Assembly: GCA_000149265.1 (NCBI GenBank)
Contig: CH003041.1
Span: 426,225 to 490,224, forward strand
Length of the DNA: 64,000 bases
Direction: 5' to 3'
From: Ciona savignyi
Taxonomy: Eukaryota; Chordata; Ascidiacea; Phlebobranchia; Cionidae
Below the pieces are notes generated by a model. The model saw nothing but the letters and a program-made list of their open reading frames with translations, was not told the DNA's origin and did not search any database. The translations under genes and the position numbers were made by a program. Shown here one piece after another: positions 1-10,820 of the stretch (its first letter is position 1; each line of letters begins with the position of its first letter).

Positions 1-63
1 GTCTACATTGCTGAACCCGACCCAGAAGAACATTGCAAATTATAAACATCCACAGTCACTTAC

Positions 64-266
64 CACCACAGCGGGTCCGTGACCTTTGCAGTAATCGCAT
101 TCGCACACAGGAGGGTGAACTTGAAGAACGCCCTTGGACATAAGTGTTTTGAGGCTTTTCCCGCAGTGTCTAATGCTCCTTTTCCAATCTTTTGCCGTTT
201 CTCGACCACTGATAAACTGGAATTCGTTCGGTGTAAGCCATTCCTCGTTGAACAGTATTGACTGGC
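64..266 (-). CDS. SAND gene exon 4 (SAND core)
   Basis: Acceptor CATCGCAG, donor GTAAGT directly after codon GTG. The exon encodes QSILFNEEWLTPNEF, KDWKRSIRHCGKSL and CECDYCKGHG. It starts in phase 1 (completing a Gly with the previous exon) and ends in phase 0. Confidence 0.88.
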
Positions 267-3200
267 CTGCGATGTAAAAAAAAACGGTCATTGCAACATT
301 GTCTCACGATATCCCGAATTGTATACAAATTTAACAAGTTATAATATTAAATAACGCAACAATGATAGAAAATAGTCTTGAAATTAGTCAAATATCAAAT
401 TTTGAAATGCAAGGGCGATAAACCGAGTTACCTCTTTATCGTCACCACGTGGACATTTTAAAACACGAAATGGGACAAGTATAAGTTTATCGCATAGAAA
501 ATTATACTGGGTGTTGTAGAAAGGAAGCAAAAGTTCAGTAAAATTTATATTTCAAAGGGCTGTTTCTGCATGCAGGGATAATTAAATAGATAAAACTCAT
601 TTAACATCTGTCAATTTGTCTCATTTCTAACACGAGAATTTACCTTTGCTGCCTTGGCATAGTTTTGTGACGTAAAGCATCCCTTTATTCCCCCCGCATT
701 CGACCTCGATGACCGGTTCGTTGGTATTATTGTTTTCGAGGCAAATTTCGACTCCGAGTCGGGAAGGATCGTCCGGTTTTTCGATGGTGTAGCGCGTAAC
801 GAAGTGGTGCAGACTGGCGGACGATTGATGCGAGTGCTGGCCACTGATCATGCGGCCACTGCCGGTCGGTGGACTTTCAAGAGGACCTAGAAACATATGT
901 ACTTATTAGACTTGTTTAGAACGGTCGTGTGACCGAATGGTTTGTGCGTTCGATTTATATACAGGATTATGTTATAAAAAAACGGTATTGGTTACGGGCT
1001 CGTCGAGCGCTCGAAAGTTAGCCCTACAAACAAAATTAGTTTCACTGACAACGCTTCGTTCAATTCATAGCAGAAAATAATTCCAATTCAACTGCATAAA
1101 GTAAATTTTATAAACGTATATGTTATTTTTGTGTTCATTTATAAAGTAATTTTAAATCAATTTACACGTATATTCAATATTATTCGGTTTGTGGAATAGC
1201 GTTCTGGACAAGGATTTCCATTGCAAATTATTACAAGAAATTTGTGGATACGGTTTTGTGACCCTATTATTTGAATATATCAATAAATACCTTGCATTTT
1301 ACTGTAGGTTTGTTTTTAGATAAACAGCGCGCGTAACATGGCGGACGAGGTTAAAGACCGCTCGCTTACGCACCCGTGCGGCCTAATTTTTACAAATCGT
1401 CTTTTGCGACGGTTACTGCAATGACTAAATCGAAAAAACGCGGCAAACCGAATATCCGGGAAGTCAGGAGAGTAATTTAAAAAACATACTTCGTTTACAG
1501 CCAAGGTCTATTATTTATCAAAAATACTTCAAAGTGAACTTTCTGATGGAGTTGCATAATCGTGGTTTCAGGAAGGCAACCCTAACTAATCAAGTTCTCC
1601 ACCTATTGTCTTGTCACTTTGACAAAGATGAAGCGTAAACTATAGTAATGAGAAGAGACATTTAAATTTAATTTGTCATTCGCCAGTTGCGAATACTTGG
1701 TGAATAATGAGATAACAATTGTTCTAATACGCAACCCACAAATTTGCGCCCAAGAAAAATAGCGGAACTAGAAATATCGTTTGGGGCTTTTGAAAACGTT
1801 ACAGGAGCTAGCGCCTGACGAAATAAGTACTTCGTAAAATATTAAGACTAGTCGCTTTATGCTGTAAAAAATTACGACCCGAAAACAATGGCGACTTGTA
1901 ATCGTGGCGATATCGTTTAGTATTTCTAATCTGCGTGAGTTTCGAAACCTTTTCGCTAGTATTAGTTATCCAGAAAATAAATTTACTTTTCGAAACAAAC
2001 TCTACGGACAATCGACATTGAAACATGGGTAACTGAAATTGACAACGGACGCTGCTGGTTCAATTCTCGCAGAATTCTACAAGACTAATTGCTCCGACTG
2101 ACTGTGATCGATACCTTTTCGCTACCGTCGCCTGCGCTACTATCCAGCTATACCGTAATTAAAAACGTTTAGTCCATTCCGCGTTTCTTACTTCTCTTAA
2201 ACCTTCCAGTTGTGAAGGGGCTTGGCGTTGGAAAAAAGAATGAACTCTTTCGAAGAGGGGAATTTCCCCAAGATAACCCAAAGTCCCAGCGATGCTTGTC
2301 TGCTTCAGGAACGAGTGGGTTTGAATTTCGGGAGCCGCCAACAGAGTATGGGTAAAAACTTCCACTATTCCATAAACTAACTGCGCGCGCTTTCCAGTCG
2401 GCGCAAAATAAATTCGAGCTATTCCCGAACGACATTAACTTTGCTAACGACTTTTGTGTTTGCACCTGGTAGTAATACAATATCAACATTATAAAATAAA
2501 TAATCTATATTTTTCCTGCAGATCGTATATAACATAATCTTCATCTGCAACTGCGTACTGAAGTGTACTACAACGCAGTCGAGGAATACGGAAAATACAG
2601 CAGATTAGAGTCAACTCCCTTTTTCTCGCGCAGTCCATCAGCCACGGCTGTCGGTGTCACGTGTCGGCGTCACGCTCGTCCGAGCCGACGCGACATTTCG
2701 CTTCTAGATTTGACAAATCGTTTTGTGATGTCAGACTTCCGGAGATGCACCAGCCGAGCGTAGGTTCAGTTGCTCTTTTTGTGCAAGGAAAATGCATATG
2801 ATTGCAATTTGGGGTGGCTAATTCGGTAGATTTGAATAAATTTAAAGGTTGTGTCGTTTGATGACAAGAAAATGTATCTCTATGTACCTGTACTGCCTCT
2901 AAGTCCCAAAGTTGAGCAAGAACGCACCGATTTCTTGCTTTCTGCGCGCGCTGTTTTAAAAGTCTTGTTGGTCAACAAACATGCATGTCAGAACACGTGA
3001 TCATCGATTCGGGCATTCGCGTGCCAACCACAACGACCGGGGTCGCCAAAAGCGATTAGTCACCTGACGGTCACGTCACGACTTTGTCAAGTCGGCTCTC
3101 GCCCGATAAGAAGTATGGTTCAGACATGTCAAGGGCAGAGACAATATATTTTGGCTTAAACCTCGTGTATCACTCGTTCGGTAGAAATTGTCCAAATTTC

Positions 3201-6200
3201 CTGTTTATAACTAAGCACCCTTATTGAAGGCAAACACATTTTATAAATTAAACATTTTCAATGATGGGAAATTTATCGCACCATTTACCCACACGGTACA
3301 GGTATTAGATAGAAATAGCCTATAATCTTGATTCTTTTATGCATCAACCCTTTAAACACAGTCAGCGTACTTGCAAAACACAGTGTTTCCGCGTAAAAAT
3401 CCAGGAACCAAATTCGTCACAGCGAATTCCCGGAGATGCCCGTGCGAATTTTGAAACTCGCAGCACTGCGTGTTTGTTTACCAATGGCTGACGAGTTATG
3501 ATGTAAAGCTGGACAATTCCGGTTGACAACCTGGTCACAGAACGCTAACAGCCAGTGGGGGGAATAAAGTATCACTACACGACCTACACTGCAGTGTGCG
3601 TACGTACGTAGTACGGTCGTTTGGCCGAATGGTTCACCCGACCGATACATATATCAACTATATTAAACGGTCGTAGAGAAAAGCCCGTGATGGGATCGAA
3701 TCTTAGCCCGGTAAATAAACAAAAAACGTATTCTTCTTGACACTTCGTTACTCGAAACATTCAGTTTAGTATAATACTACCTGAAAACGGAACGTTGCGT
3801 TTTGGCGACAATTTTTTTCCGTTTATAATTAGCCCATGCGATAAAGTGCAAGTTTCGTACGATTCGTTGAATGTACGTGTTAATTTTTAGGCCGATGCGA
3901 TATTTTGGAAGCGTATATCCTACGGAGTAATTATGAACCCATCATTGAACAACTAAAGAATCTCCTGTTGGTAATTACGATTGAATATTTCCAACTATAC
4001 GATGAAAGGATCCAAAATATTGAGATTTCTGAATAATAAGGCAAAACGTAATGACTAAGGACGGTCGAGCTTAAGGTGTCGCTTTTTCTTTCAATATACA
4101 AAACACATACGCATACAAAATTTCCCGTATGAAATCCAGTAGATTTGTGAAACATACGCGATTGGCGTACTTTTGGGGGTTCTGTTTTGACTGGTAAAAA
4201 AATTAAAATGGACTAAAGTAATGAAGAAATGTAATCTTTAGAATAGTATCCGTGAATCTTTGAAAAAAAATCGCGCAGTCCAAAAAGTCATTGCCACTAA
4301 ATGATCCGCGTATTTGAGATGTCAGAAATACATATTTATACGTTCGATTATTTTTGTTCATTAATTACAGAAATATATTTCTATGAAAATGACAAAAAGC
4401 CAAATCAGTATACTGGATTTGGCTATCACCTTTATTCTACGAATTGGGGAATATAACGCGTGCTTGACTTCGAGCCTGTATGCTGAAAGTGGCAAAACTA
4501 TTGCCAAATTCATGGTTGTGGACAATAGACATAACAGAAACAAGTTTCGTGTTATAACACAAACTGTTTGGTGAATAAATTATAAAGTTTGGCGCTCGCG
4601 AGACTTTGGTACCGTGAGGCGATTCCTTGAGTTTCCGGGTAGTTTTGCGTCAGAGAACGAAATTCGACGAGTACGGAGCAGGTCAGTCACGAACGGCGCC
4701 GGTCCTTTGCGCTTTTGCGGCGCTGGCTAAAAATAGCGTCTGACGGTGCTCGATTAGTAGCTGTAGTTGGCATCGGGGGATTCGGAAACCGTATGATAAG
4801 ATCGCCTTACTTTATAGCTATTTCGTGCGTTTCTGTAAAGGGTCAATTCCACACTTGGAATTTAGCGAAAGCGCATTCAAAATCCACTTCGCGCAAGCCG
4901 TTGGCACCAGAAACGCCAACAGCTACTACTAACAATATAACGCTGGCCCCCGCTTACTTTACCATAATTTGCTTTACCTAATCATTTTCACCAATTTTGT
5001 GTTAAAATACTACGATTTAAAGGTTTAGTTTGATTTACCTGTAAACAAAATTAAAACGAATATACTTAAATACGAGATTCTTATTAAAACCGGTCGATTT
5101 TTGTTGAAAATCAAAAATGTCTGTCATGGTTTACGCGTCAGATTTATCTCAATTTGTCAGTGGATTAAATCGTCATTTGTTATTTTGCAATAGCAGAAAT
5201 TTACCAAATCAATTATTCGAACAATTAGCCAGTAATGTCAGTCATTTTCCATCGGTTTGACTCGCGCTTGGATTGTAATGAAATTGCGAGTTGAATCCGC
5301 GAAGCAATGATAAAAATTGTTATTCTAGTCAAAATGGCGGATTTATTGGCGAAGATATTTTGTCCGAGCTCACATGACCCGTTACAATGAGGGTCATAAT
5401 ATCCGGCGAGTCTACTTTTTGTAAAATATAAAAACATAAAAAATACACCACGATTGTGACGTGTGCATGCTAAATTTGGACGAAATATATGGCGCTGTAA
5501 AACCGTGTTTGGCGTGATGCGGGTCACTGTGACTGACCATTACCGGGAATGAAGCTTAAGATCCCAGGGTCGGTGGATCTTTCGGCAGATCTTTTTTTTT
5601 GCATTGAAATCAATCCCATTTATTGTACACCCGGAAACGCTAGGACTTACCGCTGTAGTTCGACGCTGTCTTTCCCGCATGGGGGCGGCAGACAACCATG
5701 CTCGCAGAATCGCTGTGACGTAGCTGCTCTGCGAAGGTTTCCGGGGAGAGTTCCGCTGGAGGGCGCATCATGCCGCTAAGGGGTGAACGGTAAGCGGCGT
5801 TCAGTAGCCCGGCATCGCCACCTAGCGCACGGAGATCACGACCCATAAGAGCATCAGGTGTTGCGCCGAAGTAACTGAAAATAGATCGAACAAGTTTGAG
5901 ACCAACGGGTACGGTCGTGTAGCCGAACGCGACCGATACATATACCGATTCTTAAACAAAAAAACGGTCCTGGTGAGGAGACCATCATGGGTTAGAAACT
6001 TGGCTTGGTAAAAAAAGAAAAAAGTTTGAGATCAATGTTACGTAGATGATGCCTATTTTCTAGCAGAAGGAACCATCTGTCCTAAAATTAATTCATGTAG
6101 TATCTAAGACGTTTCACAGGAAGGAATGATTTAGTTAAGCCAACTTTCTTTATTAATCCTATTTATTCTAAAACAGCACCCAATTAAACAACAAAAAAGA

Positions 6201-8198
6201 AAGGGAATACCTTTCATTCGACGGTAAAAATGTCATCAAGTAAGGGAAATTCTAAAACATAAATTGCACTATACCCCGCGTTTAAAGACGACATTATTTT
6301 GTCTGCAAGCGGCATCTCCATTGGTTCCTGTTTCACGTTGAAGAACGCTCTCGTTGCCAGTAAGTTCAAACTGAAAAGCAATATGTGTTAAAACGAACCT
6401 GTGCGAGGAAAAAAGGGAACACTAAATGTGGGCAACACTAAAAGGAGGGAAAGCGGGAAGAAGGGAAGGAGGGAAACTGTACTGCAAAATGAAGATTAGG
6501 GCATTTGAGTTAATTTTAAACGTGGGGTTGGATTAGGAAAGTTAAGGTTAGTGTTTAGGATTGGGTTAAAATTAGTTTTTATGGTTTTAGTTAGTTTCCC
6601 CCTTTTCTCCTTCCCTCTTTCCCTGTACCAAATAAATGCTCTGTAAACCGCAAGGTACAATTTGATAGAGTTTGTCTGAAGAAGCAGATATTTTTCACCG
6701 ATAAAATAAAGAAAGTTGAACTTTACAACAGAATACTCTTTGTGGCCAGGATATTTGGCTGGACCTATTAAGGCCTGTGGGTAAATCGTCTAATAGTTAC
6801 TCCACAAAAAAACGCAACCACAATATTTTAATGCCGTGTTTCGGCGTTGAACCCAAACCCAATGGGCTTAATGTGCAAAGCAAGTTTTTGCCTTATGTTC
6901 ATATATACTAGTCGGTGGCATTATCCGTTCGTTCAGCCGGTTGACAACTTTAAGTCATAATAAAATGAAAAATTTCAAATGACGTAAGTGTTCTTAAACA
7001 GTCAGGTTTGAAGTACGATCGCTCGGAACAGAAAGTCGCACTTATTCGTTATAGCGACAAGTTTGTTTGTAGCCATCGAATGCGACAATACAAAAATACG
7101 ATTTGTAAGAATGGATAAACACGCTGATTCATTCAGCATCGTTTATTTACTCGCGCGGTATAATGGCGTGGGCTGCTGTACCGATGCCGTTGTCATCGTA
7201 CACTACGATTCACTGACATGCATACGTGTTTGGCTCCGCACGCGCGCGCACACCGATGCACTAGTGTGACATCATAATGGCCTGGTCAAAGGATTGTCCT
7301 GCAACAGCAGCAGCGTCGGTGGTGAAACTGTGACGTCACTTCCTGCGCGATAACGCGTCGGATGGCGATGGCGAAATGAAAACAACAAACAATGCGACGT
7401 GCGGCTTATTAATGAAGACTTTTTATAAAATGGTTAAATTTGCCGTGAAAAGCGAAAATGTCAGAACCAACATCTATTGTTAGTTTAGTTAAAGTATCTT
7501 TCGCGTTCTCCCATTAATCGGCAAATATCGGTTCTTACGAAAAATTACGTTTTTTGTGCAATTTTATTTCGTTTATGAATGTAAACTATTTGATGTGTCC
7601 GGAGTCGCGTTTGTATGGGATTATACTTTACCCGACCTCGCATGGATCTCTACGGTTTGAAAGGTGCTCAATACTTAAACATGTACCTCGAGTAGAATCT
7701 AACTGCGGCGTCGTTCGCGGCGGAGGTTAATGCTTGCTGCTCCAACAACCCTGCTGCTGTGTCTCTCGCTGAACTGTTATCCTCTTGGAGGTTCTGCTCC
7801 GGTTCCATAACTGAGCATTCGTTTTCCTGATTGGTTATTTTGCCAGAGCTTTCTATTTCGTTAGCGCTAGCGACTGCTGTCGGATTGTCTTTTTCCGGCT
7901 CCACGGTTTCCGTACTAAGTTGTTTGTGCGCATTTTCAGCGTCCCCGTCAGTATTTGGATCGTTTTCAGTCTTTTCATTTTGTTCAGGCGCGGGTTCAGT
8001 GTCACCTTTATGTCCATCGCCTTTCGGGACTGTGGTACCGGACGCATCGTCTAAGAGTGCATCGGAGTTTTTCTCATCCCCATCAATATTTGTCCCAGCA
8101 TCTAGCGGAGTTTCGCTTAAAGTTTCGTTCCAGGACTGGTTCTTTAAAGCTTCCATCGACTTCCTTTTGGCGGCACGTTTTCGGTATTCCCGCTTCAT
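64..8198 (-). CDS. SAND-domain transcription factor, DEAF1-like (first four coding exons, 3' end off window)
   Basis: Four exons join in frame (8198-7687, 5874-5651, 886-644, 266-64), giving about 394 residues before the left edge of the window. The N-terminal half is acidic and low-complexity. The last two exons build a SAND domain: VECGGNKGMLY, then LTPNEFQFISGR, then the DNA-binding core KDWKRSIR, followed by a Cys pair CECDYC. KDWKR is the DNA-contacting motif of the DEAF1/GMEB SAND family. The LTPNEF...GR...KDWKRSIR spacing and the trailing Cys motif fit DEAF1 better than GMEB. A DEAF1 orthologue should carry a C-terminal MYND zinc finger, which would lie beyond position 1 and cannot be checked. 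Expected role: nuclear sequence-specific transcription regulator. It lies downstream of filamin in the same orientation, with no sign of a shared transcript. Confidence 0.8.
644..886 (-). CDS. SAND gene exon 3
   Basis: Acceptor TTTCTAG, donor AAAG|GTAAAT, phase 1 to 1. It holds a His/Ser-rich linker and the first strand of the SAND domain (VIEVECGGNKGMLYVTKLC). Confidence 0.85.
921..1040 (+). repeat. tRNA-derived SINE, Leu/Ser-type head (copy 1, diverged)
   Basis: It begins ACGGTCGTGTGACCGAATGG, which is A-box-like and resembles a class II tRNA. About 100 bases later it has a degenerate B-box and a short A-rich tail. Related copies lie at 3613, 5911 and 10705. It sits in intron 3 of the SAND gene. 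Confidence 0.55.
3613..3727 (+). repeat. tRNA-derived SINE, Leu/Ser-type head (copy 2)
   Basis: ACGGTCGTTTGGCCGAATGG is followed by GACCGATACATATATC, a second ACGGTCGT, and a degenerate B-box (GGATCGAATCTTAGCCCGG) with an A-rich tail. Confidence 0.65.
5651..5874 (-). CDS. SAND gene exon 2
   Basis: Acceptor TATTTTCAG, donor GTAAGT, phase 2 to 1. It encodes YFGATPDALMGRDLRAL and a Pro/Ser-containing stretch. I recognise no domain; it is supported by length, splice sites and exact phase agreement with both neighbours. Confidence 0.78.
5911..6024 (+). repeat. tRNA-derived SINE, Leu/Ser-type head (copy 3)
   Basis: ACGGTCGTGTAGCCGAACGC, GACCGATACATATACCG, then CATCATGGGTTAGAAACTTG and an A-rich tail. 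It lies in SAND gene intron 1. Confidence 0.65.
6430..6635. repeat. Purine/pyrimidine fold-back sequence
   Basis: A G/A-rich arm (AGGAGGGAAAGCGGGAAG) is mirrored about 160 bases later by a C/T-rich arm (TTTCTCCTTCCCTCTTTCCC), so the two can pair. Between them are diverged GGTTAGG-like words. It lies in SAND gene intron 1 (5875-7686), where I see nothing else besides the SINE. Confidence 0.45.
7687..8198 (-). CDS. SAND gene exon 1 (start codon)
   Basis: The ATG at 8198 is preceded in frame by a stop (TAG, about five codons upstream). The exon encodes about 170 residues: a basic start (MKREYRKRAAKRK) and then a strongly acidic, Asp/Glu/Thr/Asn-rich disordered stretch. The donor GAG|GTACAT leaves phase 2, which exon 2 completes exactly. 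A further 5' exon with another start is possible. Confidence 0.72.
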
Positions 8199-10704
8199 TC
8201 TCTGTTGTTTCTATGCAGATTGCACTTGAATCAAGCTTGTTCACGATTACAAACAAAGAAAGAACCAATAGTATAAACTAACGGTTCAACAGACTTGTTC
8301 TTTTTTTATAAACCACGTTCACTTAAGAGCTAGGCTGGAAATTAACAGCGTTGATTACCTTGATTAATTATATTGCCAATACAAATTCCTTTTCGGCGGT
8401 CATTTATCGAGGCGCCTTTCCCTTAGCTACCGCTGTTCTGAGTGTTAGTCCTAACCGGCCAGACAAACTGAACTTCGTAACTGGTAATGAACCTTAACAA
8501 GCAAATGGTGGTAGCTTTTAAGCATTGTGCGACTCACGACTACATCCTTTCCACTAATCTACATGCACTGCGCGTTTGTATCGCGCGACTGTCAAAAAGA
8601 CGAATGCATACATATGGCACACACGACACGAAATGCTTCGCAAGTACATTGTGGCAGAAACACTCTAGTCTGCTTTCGTCGTGAACATCTCGTCAGATCT
8701 CATTAGCTACGTCACTTCCTGCTCCCCGCGTGCCTCTCTGGTTGAACTGACGAATGACTGCTGGCCGCTTCACGAGACTGACTGCGCTGCAGGAAAATTA
8801 AGCAGCGAACGAATGCGCCGGTTTCGTTGTTGCAGTCAGCGCTTTCCTAGCAGGCTCGATTCCGCGACCGGAACGACGTCGACGCGTGCGGCACACACAT
8901 ACCGGTGCGCGTGCGTGTGCCGTGCAGCATTCGAGCTCCGTCCCACGGATTTATCGCTAAAAGACGCAGCAGCCCACTGCATGGCTTGCTTGACTTCGTC
9001 ATATGTTTTGCAATGATGGATAAATACGACGCGGTTGGTAAATGGACAAACGCGGTATCCGACAACTTTCTTATAAATTTCCATTTGAAACTATACTTAC
9101 TCGCCCTTGTTTAGCGTGAACGTAGAAATATCGGTGAGTCATTTTAAAGTTGCTGCGCTGTTCCGTATTTAGCAGCTGAATCACGGCGAAATAGTTTATG
9201 CGGACATCGTCCATACTGTCCTTCAGATTACCTATAAGTTCCGCGCTTATAACCTAATCAAAGCCCCAACCGCTATCAATACCCACTGCAAAAAAAATTT
9301 ACCGAAAAATAAGGTAGATTAAACGAAAATTAATCAATACGGTATACAGTTATATGGTAGCGTCAATTAAATAGGCTCTAATAAAAAAGACCGACTTCCT
9401 ATGAAAATTGAGGATGTTTGTTCAGGATGCTTATGGAAAAAAGTGCAAGCAAAATAACACGAACTACACTGAACCACACCGTCGAAGTGCTGGTGTTACG
9501 TAAGCGTTAAATCGCTGTGGCCAAGAAGGACAGGTGCCTCGATCGAATCTGGCAGCGAAGGTCGAATCAGCCGATCGATCGACGGCGGCTCCGTTGCCTT
9601 ACCGACTGCTAATTACGAGTATTGGCTTTCGGCTTTGTAGGCCCGCATCTGCCCGCTACGAGGATTACAATCTAACTGTCAGCACCACGCCTTGTCGCGG
9701 CTTAATAGAATTGTTCTTGAGATGTGCTTAATTCTTTTAATTCCTCAAATGTTTTGACAATTTGCAATAGATTATTTTCCCAGCATTGGCAACTGCAACT
9801 ATCCATGGATATGCAAGTTGTCCAGCATTAGTAACGGCGATGCAACAACGATATGTATAAGAACCTGTGCTTCCCAGTACCGGAAAATGTATGAGATGTT
9901 GCACCGGTTGGAAACTTACGACAAAAGTACGATACTAGAACATAAAGGACGAAACTTCCTCCGGTTTTGTAAGACTTGCTCGGGTGCTTTACGGTAGTGG
10001 GTTTTGTGATTGAACTACAGATAGGTCGGTATGGAACCTGTTAATGCTTGTGACTACGCTAGACCACACACGAGTTACGCACCGCACATGCAATACTGGA
10101 GCTGCTCCGTACATGATCGACGATGCTGCCTTGCTAGCCGACGACGCTCCGGAAATATCGTCGTCTGCTCGCTCCCCCGCTCTGCTCTGGGGCGGGAGAA
10201 AGAAAGAGAATGCCAGGAGGAATCAGGCGGAGCGCGGAGTTGGACCGCAAGCACGGGTTGACAGGAAGCAATCCGAGCTCAAGCGACCAAAGCCGAAATC
10301 TCGCGACTCGACTAAGTGTTGCTTAAAGATAAACAAACTTACTGAAACCTTTACACACATTCAGATCTAAATAGACTGCGACTGTTTGTGAAAAGCAATT
10401 TTGTCCAATGCTAAACCACTTTCAAGCCAAGGCTTTAACGTTTGTGAAGTGTACAACATCCTCTTATTATATAACCGACAACCGAAGTTTAATATATTTA
10501 ATCGAATCCCATTACACGACCGAACCGGATGGTGGCAAAATTTCCAGACCTTTCCTTGAAGGCAGGTTATTTCGGTGGTGTATCTTGATCATGCAGTATA
10601 GACAGGGCCCAATTTAGCAAACCGCAGCCAGATACAGTAGTCACATGATGGTGTCTATATCCACAGTATCGTCAAATTTAAACCATGGAAGTTGGTATCA
10701 GTCG

Positions 10705-10820
10705 TACGGTCGTGTGGCCGAATGGTGAACGCGTCTGATACATATATCGACGTCTATACAGAAACGGTCAAAAGTAACGAGTCCATCATGGGTTGGAACT
10801 TAATTTGGTAAAAAAAAAGC
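10705..10820 (+). repeat. tRNA-derived SINE, Leu/Ser-type head (copy 4, best preserved)
   Basis: ACGGTCGTGTGGCCGAATGG, GATACATATATCGACGTC, AAACGGTC, then CCATCATGGGTTGGAACTT (B-box-like) and a poly-A tail. Confidence 0.7.

Larger units (their letters stand above)
887..5650 (-). other. SAND gene intron 2 (between exons 2 and 3)
   Basis: The intron has a GTAAGT donor and a TTTCTAG acceptor. Apart from two SINE copies (921-1040, 3613-3727) I see no conserved reading frame or structure. Confidence 0.6.

Noticed and set aside
8886..8925. GC-rich near-palindrome as a terminator or structured RNA
   Set aside because: Built from alternating CA/GC words; pairing is expected by composition and there is no context for an RNA gene.
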